DNA from: Phyllobacteriaceae bacterium
GTDB taxonomy: Bacteria > Pseudomonadota > Alphaproteobacteria > Rhizobiales > Devosiaceae
Assembly: GCA_012799265.1 (NCBI GenBank)
Contig: JAAZLP010000104.1
Span: 1-14,921 of the forward strand
Direction: 5' to 3'
DNA length: 14,921 nt
Program-made: the position numbers and the translations under genes
Notes under the pieces: model-generated
Databases searched by the model: none
Seen by the model: only the letters and a program-made list of their open reading frames with translations
What the model was told of the DNA's origin: nothing
Part shown: one piece after another, positions 1-7,600 of the stretch
Layout of the letters: every line of letters starts with the position of its first letter
Numbering within the stretch: position 1 is the first letter of the stretch

Positions 1-1766
1 AAACCCAGACCACGCCCTATCTGGTGCTGGCGCGAAAATATCGCCCGCGCGACTTCTCGACGCTCGTCGGGCAGGACGCGATGGTGCAGACGCTGGGCAA
101 TGCCTTTGCGCAAAATCGCATCCACCACGCCTTCATTCTGACCGGCGTGCGCGGCGTGGGGAAAACCACCACCGCGCGCATCCTCGCCCGCGCCTTCAAC
201 TATGAAGACGAGAACGGCCGCCGCCCGACGCTCGATCTCGAAACCGAGGGTCTGCAGTGCCGCGCCATCATCGAGGGGCGTCATGTCGACGTCATCGAAA
301 TGGACGCTGCGTCCAATACCGGCATCGGCGACATCCGCGAGATCATCGACTCGGTCAAATATGGCCCGGCCTCGGCACCCTATAAGGTCTATGTCATCGA
401 CGAGGTGCACATGCTCTCGACGGCGGCCTTTAACGGGCTGCTGAAGACGCTCGAAGAGCCGCCGCCCTATGTGAAGTTCATCTTCGCGACGACAGAAATC
501 CGCAAGGTTCCGATCACCATCCTGTCGCGCTGTCAGCGCTTCGACCTGCGGCGCATTCCGGCCGATGTGATGACGGCCTATCTGGAAAAAATCCTCGGCC
601 AGGAAGGCATTGGCTTTGAGCCCGACGCCCTCTCCATGATCGTGCGCGCCGGCGAAGGATCCGCCCGCGACAGCCTGTCCCTGCTCGATCAGGCCATTGC
701 GCACGGCAATGGCTCGGTCACCGCCTCCACCGTCAAGGCCATGCTCGGTCTCGGTGACCGCGCGCGGATCATCGATCTTTTCGAAGACCTGATGGGTGGC
801 CGGATTGGCGAAGCGCTGACGGCTCTCCGCGCGCTTTACGATCTCGGCGCCGACCCGCAGACCTTGCTGGCCGACCTTGCCGAATTCACCCATCTCGTCA
901 CCCGCATCAAGGTCGTGCCTGCTGCCGCCGATGATGCCTCACTGACGCCGGATGAGCGCAATCGTGGCAAGGACCTCGCCAATCGCCTTCCCATGCGCGC
1001 GCTTACCCGCGCCTGGCAGATCCTCTTCAAGGGCAATGAAGAAACCGCCCGCGCCGGCAATGCGCTGCCGGCTGCCGAGATGACGCTGATCCGTCTCGCC
1101 TATGCTGCCGATCTGCCGAGCCCGGACGAGGTGATCACCAAGCTGACCCAGCAGGGTCAGCTGCCGTCAGCCTCGCCCAGCCCGACCCTGCCGCCGCGTG
1201 GTCCCTCTGGTGGCGGTTCCGGCGGTGGCGCCAGCGCTGCCTCTGCCATGCGGATCGAGGAGCCGCAGGCGATTTCTGCGCCGCAGCCCACCTTGTCTGC
1301 CGCGCCGGTCACGCGCCCGCAGGCCGTGGCCCAGCCGGCTCTGGCCACCGTCACCAGCTACAAGGACCTCATCGCGCTCGCCACGGCCAAGCGCGACATG
1401 CTGATGAAGCTGGCGCTCGAAAGCCAGATGCTGCCGGTTTCCTTTGAACAGGGCCGCATCGAAGTGGCGCTGGTGGAAGGGGCCAACCCGAACAATGTGA
1501 CGACGCTCGCCGCTCGCCTTCAGGCCTGGACCGGCCAGCGCTGGCTCGTCACCGTCTCGACCAAGCCTGCCGAAGGCATGACCATCCGTCAGGAAAAGGA
1601 ACAGCGTCGCGAGCAGGCAACGGCTGCCGCTCATGACGATCCCCTGGTCAAAGCCATACTTGAAACATTTCCCGGGGCGAAACTGGTCAATGTGACCGTG
1701 CGTGACGATGCGGCCCTCGCATCCGAACTGCCCCCTGCCGACCCCATTGAAGAGGACGACGAATGA
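1..1766 (+). CDS. dnaX: DNA polymerase III subunit gamma/tau, 5'-truncated by the window edge
   Basis: This is the clamp-loader ATPase that opens the beta sliding clamp and links it to the polymerase cores. The frame is open from base 3 (reading TQTTPYLVLARKYRP), so the true start lies before the window; the GTG at 24 is internal. Counting from that GTG, I see Walker A GVRGVGKT at 41-48, Walker B/DEVH at 126-129 and the SRC motif at 168-170. A lid and collar region follows, then a Pro/Gly/Ala-rich linker near 375-440 and a tau-type C-terminal domain from about 443 to 580. Of the four cysteines of the E. coli zinc module only Cys79 is recognisable. I found no slippery heptamer near the linker, so a gamma form made by frameshifting is not supported. 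The stop overlaps the next start as ATGA, which suggests translational coupling to ybaB. Confidence 0.96.
   Translation, partial: TQTTPYLVLARKYRPRDFSTLVGQDAMVQTLGNAFAQNRIHHAFILTGVRGVGKTTTARILARAFNYEDENGRRPTLDLETEGLQCRAIIEGRHVDVIEMDAASNTGIGDIREIIDSVKYGPASAPYKVYVIDEVHMLSTAAFNGLLKTLEEPPPYVKFIFATTEIRKVPITILSRCQRFDLRRIPADVMTAYLEKILGQEGIGFEPDALSMIVRAGEGSARDSLSLLDQAIAHGNGSVTASTVKAMLGLGDRARIIDLFEDLMGGRIGEALTALRALYDLGADPQTLLADLAEFTHLVTRIKVVPAAADDASLTPDERNRGKDLANRLPMRALTRAWQILFKGNEETARAGNALPAAEMTLIRLAYAADLPSPDEVITKLTQQGQLPSASPSPTLPPRGPSGGGSGGGASAASAMRIEEPQAISAPQPTLSAAPVTRPQAVAQPALATVTSYKDLIALATAKRDMLMKLALESQMLPVSFEQGRIEVALVEGANPNNVTTLAARLQAWTGQRWLVTVSTKPAEGMTIRQEKEQRREQATAAAHDDPLVKAILETFPGAKLVNVTVRDDAALASELPPADPIEEDDE
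1751..1756 (+). promoter_or_regulatory. Ribosome binding site of ybaB inside dnaX
   Basis: AGAGGA lies 6 bases before the ATG at 1763, within the last codons of dnaX. It supports the 1763 start over the in-frame ATGs at 1775, 1781 and 1784. Confidence 0.6.
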
Positions 1767-2086
1767 AAGACATCATGGGCATGATGAAGGCCGCCAGCGA
1801 AATGAAGGGCAAGATGGAGGCCATGCAGGCCGAGCTTGCCGAGCTGGTGGTGGAAGGCCGTTCCGGCGGCGGCATGGTGACCGTCTCGCTGTCGGGCAAG
1901 GGTGACCTGCGTGGCCTCAAGATCGATCCGAGCCTTGCCAATCCGGCCGAAGTTGAAGTCCTCGAAGATCTCATCATCGCAGCCTTCAACGACGCCAAGG
2001 CCAAGAGCGAAGCGGAAACACAGCGCAAGATGGCCGAAGTGACCGCTGGCCTGCCGCTCCCCCCGGGCATGAAGCTGCCGTTCTAA
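1763..2086 (+). CDS. ybaB: YbaB/EbfC family nucleoid-associated protein
   Basis: This 107-residue protein belongs to the small dimeric DNA-binding YbaB/EbfC family. It shows a Met/Lys-rich N-terminal helix, the GxMVTVSLSGKGDLRGLKIDPSL core, the LEDLIIAAFNDAKAKSE helix and the family's C-terminal LPPGMKLPF. Length and ending match the E. coli protein closely. Family members coat DNA without strong sequence preference; a link to RecR/RecF-dependent repair has been proposed from their conserved placement between dnaX and recR, which is also the arrangement here. It starts inside the dnaX stop (ATGA) and ends 9 bases before recR, so the three genes very probably share one mRNA. Confidence 0.95.
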   Translation: MKDIMGMMKAASEMKGKMEAMQAELAELVVEGRSGGGMVTVSLSGKGDLRGLKIDPSLANPAEVEVLEDLIIAAFNDAKAKSEAETQRKMAEVTAGLPLPPGMKLPF

Positions 2087-2095
2087 GAGCGTTTC

Positions 2096-2692
2096 ATGGC
2101 GAATGGCGGGCCTGAAATCGAGCAACTGATCCAGCTTCTGGCACGCCTGCCAGGGCTTGGACCGCGCTCGGCCCGGCGCGCCGTTCTCCATCTCATCAAG
2201 CGCAAGGAGCAGCTCATGCTGCCCCTTTTAGCGGCTCTGGATCGGGCTGTTGCCGCGGTCCGCACCTGCGAAAATTGCGGCAATATCGATACGACCTCGC
2301 CCTGCCACATCTGCGCGGATCCGCGCCGCGGCGACAGCGGCATTCTCATCGTCGTTGAAGATGTGGCCGACCTCTGGGCGCTGGAGCGCGCCGGTGTCGG
2401 CCAGGTCCGCTATCATGTTCTGGGGGGCGTGCTATCGCCGCTCGACGGTGTCGGCCCGGACGATCTCAACCTCCCCAAGCTTATTGCTCGAGCTAGAGAC
2501 TACAGCGAAGTCGTGCTTGCCATGAACGCGACGGTCGAAGGTCAGACGACGGCGCATTACATCACCGACCATCTCGATCCGAGTGAGACCAAGATCACCC
2601 GCCTCGCCCACGGCGTTCCCGTCGGGGGCGAGCTCGACTACCTCGACGAAGGCACGCTCAGCCAGGCGCTCAAGGCCCGCACGACCATCTGA
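2096..2692 (+). CDS. recR: Recombination mediator protein RecR
   Basis: RecR acts with RecF and RecO to load RecA at single-stranded gaps during post-replication repair. The 198-residue product has the usual length. Visible parts in order are the helix-hairpin-helix LPGLGPRSARR at 18-28, a C4 zinc finger (Cys58, Cys61, Cys70, Cys73), a Toprim domain beginning GILIVVEDVADLWALE near 81, and the conserved C-terminal stretch from TVEGQTTAHYI to GGELDYLDEGTL. The ATG at 2096 gives the expected N-terminus (MANGGPEIEQLIQLLARLPGLG). The only Shine-Dalgarno-like sequence is a weak AAGAG close behind the ybaB stop, so translation may partly depend on ribosomes leaving ybaB. It is the last gene of the dnaX cluster and meets a reverse gene 9 bases downstream. 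Confidence 0.97.
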   Translation: MANGGPEIEQLIQLLARLPGLGPRSARRAVLHLIKRKEQLMLPLLAALDRAVAAVRTCENCGNIDTTSPCHICADPRRGDSGILIVVEDVADLWALERAGVGQVRYHVLGGVLSPLDGVGPDDLNLPKLIARARDYSEVVLAMNATVEGQTTAHYITDHLDPSETKITRLAHGVPVGGELDYLDEGTLSQALKARTTI

Positions 2693-2713
2693 CCCTCTAG
2701 GTCACATCATGGT
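2684..2713. terminator. Weak hairpin across two convergent stop codons
   Basis: TGACC (2690-2694) and GGTCA (2700-2704) are complementary around a 5-base loop, and each arm contains one of the two convergent stop codons. Outer arms ACCAT (2684-2688) and ATGGT (2709-2713) can pair beyond an asymmetric bulge. There is no U-tract on either strand, so termination is only a guess. Confidence 0.25.
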
Positions 2714-3175
2714 ATGGCGAAATTCCTCGCTGCCAGACCAATGGTCGTCATCGGCGGGACCATCCTCGTCATCGTCGTAGAACTCTTCTTCGCCGATGAT
2801 TGCCTCGCGCGCATCCACATCATCTGGCGACAGCGCATCGAGATGATCTTCCGGGTCGATATCCATCGCCCCTTCCAGCGCGTCGCTTTCATCGGCGATA
2901 TCGCTATCGGCGCGGAGCTCGATCAGCACGCGGTCAATTTCGGCCATCATGGCGCGGGGATCTTCGTCGCCAAAGTCACCGTTCTTGCGGATCGCCAGTT
3001 CCTCGCGCATTTCCTCGAGGCGCGCGATGCGTTCGCTCAGCGAGCGATCATTGCCATAGCGGAGGTCTTCAATCTCGTCCTGGCTGAATGGCAGGCCAAA
3101 GCTCGATTGTTCAGTCGCGTCAAAATCACCGTCATAGGGCATGAGGGCGTCGGAATTGTCGTGGTGGTCAACCAT
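2702..3175 (-). CDS. Small, very acidic protein of unknown function
   Basis: I do not recognise a family for this 157-residue protein. About one third of its residues are Asp or Glu (my count is 52 of 157), concentrated at the N-terminus and in a C-terminal tail rich in DDD/EEE runs. The middle (about 45-90, SLSERIARLEEMREELAIRKNG then AEIDRVLIELRA) looks like two amphipathic or coiled-coil helices. No signal peptide or membrane segment is seen. The start at 3175 has a good Shine-Dalgarno, GGGAG at 3182-3186, 6 bases away, which favours this frame over the longer open frame on the other strand. It follows rmuC by 77 bases in the same direction, so they may be co-transcribed. A role as a binding partner of a basic or DNA-binding protein is speculation from composition alone. 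Confidence 0.75.
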   Translation of the reverse strand: MVDHHDNSDALMPYDGDFDATEQSSFGLPFSQDEIEDLRYGNDRSLSERIARLEEMREELAIRKNGDFGDEDPRAMMAEIDRVLIELRADSDIADESDALEGAMDIDPEDHLDALSPDDVDAREAIIGEEEFYDDDEDGPADDDHWSGSEEFRHTMM

Positions 3176-3252
3176 GTCTCTCTCCCGTCACACGATTGCG
3201 ATGGAAGCCAACGCCCGAGCCGCCTGCAAGTTCGCAGCTATTCGGAATGTGA

Positions 3253-4671
3253 TCAGAAAAGGTCGCCCGGTTCGTCCGCCACCAGCCGCAAAGTCGGCTT
3301 TTCTTCGCTGCCCCCGTCCCATTTCGGCGGAATTGCCTTGGTCGTCTTGGCCCCGAGCTCACGGAGCATTTCCACCTGCCGCACCACATTGCCGCGTCCG
3401 GAGGAAAGCTGGTTCCGGGCTTCGTCAAAGCTCGATCGCGCCTTGTCCAGATGTCCGTCGAGCTTGTCCATCGTGGAGAGGAACCCCGCCACCTTGTCAT
3501 AGAGCTGGCCGGCGCGTTCGGCGATTTCCTCGGCATTCTGATGCCGCTTTTCGATGTCCCAGACATTGCGGACAGTGCGCAGCACGGTCATCAGCGTCGT
3601 CGGCGTCGTGAGCATGACGCCCTTGCCCATGCCGAATTCCACGAGCTTGGCATCATGCTGGATTGCGGTCGCCAGAGCGGATTCAATGGGCACAAACATC
3701 ATCACATAGTCGAGGCTCGACCGGGCAGCCCGGTGATAGGTCTTGTCGCCCAGTGTCGTGATGTGATTGCGCACCGAGGCGATATGCGCCCGCAGATGCT
3801 GGTCGCGCTCTTCCGTCTCGCAATTTACATAGGCTTCGAAAGAGGTCAGCGAGACCTTGCTGTCGATCACCAGCACGTCGCCATTGGGCATGCGGATTTC
3901 GACGTCGGTGCGCAGGCGCTGTCCGTCCTGGCCAGTATGGCTCTGCTGGGTGAAATACTGCTCGCCTTCGCGCAGGCCGGACTGCTCCAGGATGGTCGAG
4001 AGGATCATCTCGCCCCAGGCGCCCTGCGTCTGCGAATTGCCCTTCAACGCGCGCGTCAGGTTCTGCGCTTCGGTGGTGATCTGCAAATTGCTCTCGGCCA
4101 GCGCGCGGATACGCTCGCTCATGGCGGCGCGATCTTCGATCAGCCCACGATGGAATTCGCCGATCTTCTCCTGCAGCGGCTTGAGCAGCACGTCCACCTG
4201 CTCGCGGTTCTGCTTGGTGAAAGTTTCGCTGTGCGTCCGCAGCACGTCGCCGGCAATCGCCTTGAATTCGTCGGTCATCTGCTGGCGCGCTTCAAGGAAG
4301 CGTTTGAGGTTGGCCTCGTTCTGCCGCGCCTGCTCGTCGAGCCGCGTGCGCATGGCCGCCAGCTCGCTCTGAAGCTCGGTATTCTTCTCGCGCTCATGGC
4401 CGAGCTGGTCTTCGGTACGCTCACGCTCGCGTTCGATCTGCAATTCCAGATCGCGGATGCGCGTGTCGCGCGCTACCACCTGCTCCTGGAAATTTGCGCG
4501 CAGTTCTTCGGCGGCCTGCCGTGCCAGAGCCTCAGCGGCGCTCGATTTGGCCCAGCCAAACAGCACCCCGATCAATATCGCAAAGACGACAAGCGTCCCG
4601 GCGACCAGCGCCAGGCCCAGCGTTATGGGAAAATCGCCCAGGGTGAAGAGGATCGTATCGAGCTCAGACAT
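3253..4671 (-). CDS. rmuC: RmuC-type DNA recombination protein, membrane-anchored
   Basis: RmuC family proteins are predicted PD-(D/E)xK-type nucleases; E. coli rmuC affects recombination at short inverted repeats. The 472-residue product is nearly the same length as E. coli RmuC. It has one N-terminal membrane segment (about 16-38), a long charged coiled coil (about 45-150), then the RmuC core. In the core, GNSQTQGAWGEMILSTILEQSGL and DVEIRMPNGDVLVIDSK are recognisable, with Glu258, Asp270 and Lys272 as plausible active-site residues. The frame is open far upstream, through the def region, but that extension lies antisense to def; the ATG at 4671 gives the family's N-terminal anchor and is the best start, although its ribosome binding site is weak. 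It is divergent from def and followed by the acidic gene. Confidence 0.93.
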   Translation of the reverse strand: MSELDTILFTLGDFPITLGLALVAGTLVVFAILIGVLFGWAKSSAAEALARQAAEELRANFQEQVVARDTRIRDLELQIERERERTEDQLGHEREKNTELQSELAAMRTRLDEQARQNEANLKRFLEARQQMTDEFKAIAGDVLRTHSETFTKQNREQVDVLLKPLQEKIGEFHRGLIEDRAAMSERIRALAESNLQITTEAQNLTRALKGNSQTQGAWGEMILSTILEQSGLREGEQYFTQQSHTGQDGQRLRTDVEIRMPNGDVLVIDSKVSLTSFEAYVNCETEERDQHLRAHIASVRNHITTLGDKTYHRAARSSLDYVMMFVPIESALATAIQHDAKLVEFGMGKGVMLTTPTTLMTVLRTVRNVWDIEKRHQNAEEIAERAGQLYDKVAGFLSTMDKLDGHLDKARSSFDEARNQLSSGRGNVVRQVEMLRELGAKTTKAIPPKWDGGSEEKPTLRLVADEPGDLF

Positions 4672-4742
4672 GGTGCGACCATACGCCGATTCTTTTGTTC
4701 GCAAAATGTTCTCTTCTCTGCCGCCTTGTCGGCCCGTTACTG

Positions 4743-4771
4743 TTGACCACGGGAGCGGAAATCGCCATAGC
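4743..4771 (+). promoter_or_regulatory. Possible sigma-70 promoter for def-fmt-truA
   Basis: TTGACC at 4743-4748 is followed after 17 bases by CATAGC at 4766-4771. The -35 is close to consensus and the -10 is poor. It sits in the 132-base divergent gap between rmuC and def and would give a short leader of about 25 bases. Confidence 0.35.
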
Positions 4772-4803
4772 GAGGGCAATCCTCCTTTCGCCGGACTTTT
4801 GCC

Positions 4804-5319
4804 ATGGCCATCCGCCCTATTCTGATCATTCCTGATGCGCGCCTGCGTGCTGTCGCCGACCCGATCGTTGAGGTCGATGAAGAGATCAAGACGCTGGCCA
4901 AGGACATGCTGGACACGATGTACAATGCTCCGGGCATTGGCCTCGCGGCGCCGCAGATCGGCGTGATGAAGCGCATCGTTGTGATGGACCTGGCCGGCGA
5001 AGGCGAAGAGCCCGATCCCAAGGTCATGATCAATCCTGAGATCACCCATTTCGGCGACCAGATGCAGGTGACCGAAGAAGGGTGCCTCTCGATCCCCGAG
5101 CTCTATTACGAGGTCGAGCGCCCGAACAATGTCACGGTGCGCTACACCAATCTCGAGGGCAAGGAAGTCACTGAAGATGCCGAGGGCAAACTCGCCGTCT
5201 GTATCCAGCACGAACTCGATCACCTCGATGGCGTGCTCTATATCGACTATCTGAGCCGCCTGAAGCGCGACCGCGTCATCAAGAAGTTCGACAAGGCTGC
5301 CAAGCGCGCCGCCAGCTAA
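4804..5319 (+). CDS. def: Peptide deformylase
   Basis: This enzyme removes the N-formyl group from the initiator Met of nascent proteins. The 171-residue product carries all three deformylase signatures: GIGLAAPQ at 44-51, EGCLSIP at 92-98 and HELDHLDG at 136-143. Cys94, His136 and His140 are the metal ligands and Glu137 is the catalytic acid. Length is typical of the type I enzymes of Gram-negative bacteria. It is the first gene of a def-fmt-truA series, 34 bases before fmt; fmt adds the formyl group that this enzyme later removes. No strong Shine-Dalgarno is seen before the ATG at 4804, but the N-terminus (AIRPILIIPDARLR) matches the family and no better start is visible. Confidence 0.97.
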   Translation: MAIRPILIIPDARLRAVADPIVEVDEEIKTLAKDMLDTMYNAPGIGLAAPQIGVMKRIVVMDLAGEGEEPDPKVMINPEITHFGDQMQVTEEGCLSIPELYYEVERPNNVTVRYTNLEGKEVTEDAEGKLAVCIQHELDHLDGVLYIDYLSRLKRDRVIKKFDKAAKRAAS

Positions 5320-5339
5320 GCGGCCCAGCACAGTTCAAC

Positions 5340-5345
5340 AAGGAG
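5340..5345 (+). promoter_or_regulatory. Strong ribosome binding site of fmt
   Basis: AAGGAG lies 8 bases before the ATG at 5354. It is one of the strongest Shine-Dalgarno sequences in the window and fixes the fmt start. Confidence 0.7.
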
Positions 5346-5353
5346 CCTGACCC

Positions 5354-6277
5354 ATGCGCGTCATCTTCATGGGCACGCCCGAGTTTGCGGTGCCGACCCT
5401 GACCGAGCTCGTTTCCTCCGGCCATGAGGTCGTCGCGGTCTATACGCGCGCGCCCAAGCCAGCGGGTCGCGGTCAGGCCGAGCGCAAGACGCCGGTCCAT
5501 GAGACGGCGGAGGCCTTTGGCATTCCCGTCTTTACGCCCCGCTCGCTCAAGGGCGAGGAAGAACAGGCACAGTTTGCTTCACTCGGCGCTGAAGTCGCTG
5601 TCGTCGTCGCCTATGGTCTGCTCCTGCCGAAGGCTGTGCTTGAAGCGCCCGAATATGGCTGCCTCAATCTCCATGGCTCGCTACTCCCGCGCTGGCGCGG
5701 TGCCGCGCCGATGCAGCGCGCCATCATGGCGGGCGACAAGCAGACCGGCATTGTCGTCATGCAGATGGATGAAGGTCTCGACACCGGCGCCATGGGCCCC
5801 ACCGAGATCATCCCTATCGGCTCCGATATGACGGCAGGTGAACTGCACGACCAGATGAAGCTCGTTGGCGCCGACCTCATGGGTCGCGCCATGGCGGCGC
5901 TGGAACGCGGCAGCCTTGATTTCACACCGCAGCCTATCGACGGCGTCACCTATGCCGCCAAGATCGACAAGGCCGAAGCCCGCATCGATTTTTCCAAATC
6001 CGCCGAAGAGGTCCACAACCTCATTCGCGGCATCTCGCCCTTCCCCGGCGCCTGGTTCGAACTGGAACTGGCAGGCAAGCCGACCCGCATCAAGGCGCTA
6101 CGCTCGACACCGACCGACGGCACAGGCGAACCGGGTAGCCTCATCGGCAATGATCTGGTCATCGCCTGTGGTTCAGGCGCCGTGCGCCTCACTCAGGTGC
6201 AGCGCGAAGGCAAGGGCGCGATGGATGCCGCAACCTTCCTGCGCGGCGCAGGTCAGCTCCCGGCCCGCGTGGTCTGA
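5354..6277 (+). CDS. fmt: Methionyl-tRNA formyltransferase
   Basis: The enzyme transfers a formyl group from 10-formyltetrahydrofolate to initiator Met-tRNA, which marks it for initiation. The 307-residue protein has the N-terminal Rossmann-like catalytic domain starting MRVIFMGTPEFAVPTL, the active-site loop NLHGSLLPRWRGAAP (Asn105, His107) and DEGLDTG (Asp143). A C-terminal OB-type domain for tRNA contact begins near residue 205, with the YAAKIDKAEARIDF and NLIRGISPFPGAW elements just before and within it. Length is normal. Its stop codon shares one base with the truA start (TGATG), so truA is probably translated by re-initiation. Confidence 0.97.
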   Translation: MRVIFMGTPEFAVPTLTELVSSGHEVVAVYTRAPKPAGRGQAERKTPVHETAEAFGIPVFTPRSLKGEEEQAQFASLGAEVAVVVAYGLLLPKAVLEAPEYGCLNLHGSLLPRWRGAAPMQRAIMAGDKQTGIVVMQMDEGLDTGAMGPTEIIPIGSDMTAGELHDQMKLVGADLMGRAMAALERGSLDFTPQPIDGVTYAAKIDKAEARIDFSKSAEEVHNLIRGISPFPGAWFELELAGKPTRIKALRSTPTDGTGEPGSLIGNDLVIACGSGAVRLTQVQREGKGAMDAATFLRGAGQLPARVV

Positions 6278-7014
6278 TGCCGCGCTACAAACTCATCATC
6301 GAATATGACGGAACCCCGTTCTGCGGCTGGCAGCGGCAGGCGGACCGGATGAGCGTGCAGCAGGCGCTGGAAGAAGCCATCGAGCGGTTCTCTGGCGAGA
6401 CAGTCACCACCCAGGCCGCTGGCCGCACGGACGCCGGTGTGCACGCATTGGGGCAAGTCGCCCATTTCGATCTCTCAAAGACCTGGGACCGGTTCCGCAT
6501 CCGCGAGGCGCTGAATTATCACCTGCGCCCCCACCCCGCCGCGATCATCGAATGCGAGGCCGTGGGCGAGGAATTTGAGGCGCGCTTTTCGGCCAAGGCC
6601 CGGCACTACGAATATCGAATCCTCAATCGTCGTGCCCCGGCGGCCATCGAGCGCAATCAGGTCTGGCACGTCCCCGTGCCTCTGGACGCCGCACGCATGC
6701 ACGAAGCGGCCCAACTCATCCTTGGCCGCCATGACTTTTCAACTTTCCGATCATCGGAGTGCCAGGCCAGTTCGCCCATCCGTACGCTCGATGTCTTCAA
6801 TGTCGAGGGCGATGGCGAAGTGATTTCCATCACGGCCAGCGCGCGCAGCTTCCTCCACCATCAGGTGCGTTCGATGGTGGGATCGTTGAAGCTGGTGGGT
6901 GAAGGCAAGTGGAGCCCGGCTGATTTCAAGGCAGCCCTGGACGCAGCCGACCGACGCCGTTGCGGCGCCATGGCGCCATCAAACGGGCTCTATCTCACAG
7001 GCGTCGACTACTAG
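6277..7014 (+). CDS. truA: tRNA pseudouridine(38-40) synthase TruA
   Basis: TruA converts uridines 38-40 of the tRNA anticodon arm to pseudouridine. The 245-residue product starts YKLIIEYDGTPFCGWQRQ and has the catalytic loop GRTDAGVHA with Asp52 as the nucleophile. Further family elements are FEARFSAKARHYEYRI, a FSTFRSSECQA segment and FLHHQVRSMVG. No good Shine-Dalgarno precedes the ATG at 6277; the TGATG junction with fmt suggests coupled translation. It is the last gene of the def-fmt-truA series. Its TAG is separated by one base from the stop of the reverse gene that follows. Confidence 0.97.
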   Translation: MPRYKLIIEYDGTPFCGWQRQADRMSVQQALEEAIERFSGETVTTQAAGRTDAGVHALGQVAHFDLSKTWDRFRIREALNYHLRPHPAAIIECEAVGEEFEARFSAKARHYEYRILNRRAPAAIERNQVWHVPVPLDAARMHEAAQLILGRHDFSTFRSSECQASSPIRTLDVFNVEGDGEVISITASARSFLHHQVRSMVGSLKLVGEGKWSPADFKAALDAADRRRCGAMAPSNGLYLTGVDY

Positions 7015-7015
7015 G

Positions 7016-7585
7016 TCAGACCGGCGGCATTGCCGGCACGGGGAGCAGGAGGACCAAAATCCCCATGGCCAGGAACACGCCCACGGCCTGCGAAATGAAG
7101 AGAAGCGCAATCTGCATGCCCTTCAGCGTCACGACATAGCGCCCGATATTGATGAAGGTCAGCATCGCCACTGCGACTACGGCGAAGAGAATGACGATGC
7201 CGGCCGGACCGAACATCACTGAAATCAGCATCATCACTGCCGAGAGCAATGTCACCCAATTGGTCGCCACGAGATAGGGAATGAACCCGTCCTGCCGCCC
7301 CATCTGGCGCAGCACGATATAGGCCATCGCTGCCTGGGCAATGAACAAGGCGATGTTCATGATGATGGACTGGGTTGCCGCGCCCGGCGGCGCATAGGCG
7401 CCAAACAGCATGGGGCCAAACCCGGCCAGACCCACCGCAATGGCGACGGCAATGAAGCTGCCGACAAGGCCGCGCTGAGAGAAATCGAAATAGGTTGCGG
7501 CGTCCCGCTTACCGGCGACGAGCGCCCAGCAGCCACGCGCGGCGCTCATGGCTTCTTCGAGGAAAGTCTGGGTGTATTGGGCCAA
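7016..7585 (-). CDS. Small polytopic membrane protein, second of a tandem pair, unknown function
   Basis: I do not recognise a family. The 189-residue product has a polar, amphipathic N-terminus of about 38 residues, then roughly four or five hydrophobic segments (about 39-62, 71-92, 104-124, 127-148, 156-183) and almost no soluble C-terminus. It resembles the preceding gene in layout: a Trp followed by about 20 residues ending in Gly-Leu at the first membrane segment, a GR before the last segment, and a Pro/Ala-rich end (PVPAMPPV against SPIPAA). Gene duplication is therefore likely. The start is uncertain. The longest form uses TTG at 7585, 15 bases after the upstream stop; an ATG at 7549 would remove 12 residues. 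Neither has a convincing ribosome binding site, so coupling to the upstream gene is plausible. Confidence 0.75.
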   Translation of the reverse strand: MAQYTQTFLEEAMSAARGCWALVAGKRDAATYFDFSQRGLVGSFIAVAIAVGLAGFGPMLFGAYAPPGAATQSIIMNIALFIAQAAMAYIVLRQMGRQDGFIPYLVATNWVTLLSAVMMLISVMFGPAGIVILFAVVAVAMLTFINIGRYVVTLKGMQIALLFISQAVGVFLAMGILVLLLPVPAMPPV

Positions 7586-7600
7586 GGCTTCGGACTCGTT

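Noticed and set aside
582..594. A-run in dnaX as a frameshift site for a gamma subunit
   Set aside because: The codons read GAA AAA ATC, which is not an X XXY YYZ slippery heptamer, and the run lies inside the ATPase region rather than before the tau domain.
2714..3502. 262-codon forward open frame opposite the acidic gene and the end of rmuC
   Set aside because: It has no Shine-Dalgarno and overlaps the rmuC 3' end antisense. The opposite frame has a strong ribosome binding site and a coherent charged-helix composition.
3451..4746. 431-codon open frame on the forward strand
   Set aside because: It lies antisense to rmuC, whose product has clear family motifs. The translation is Leu/Ala/His/Arg-rich without a domain, as expected for a mirror of a GC-rich gene.
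4672..5331. N-terminal extension of the rmuC frame through the def region
   Set aside because: The extension is antisense to def, and the ATG at 4671 gives the usual N-terminal membrane anchor and family length.
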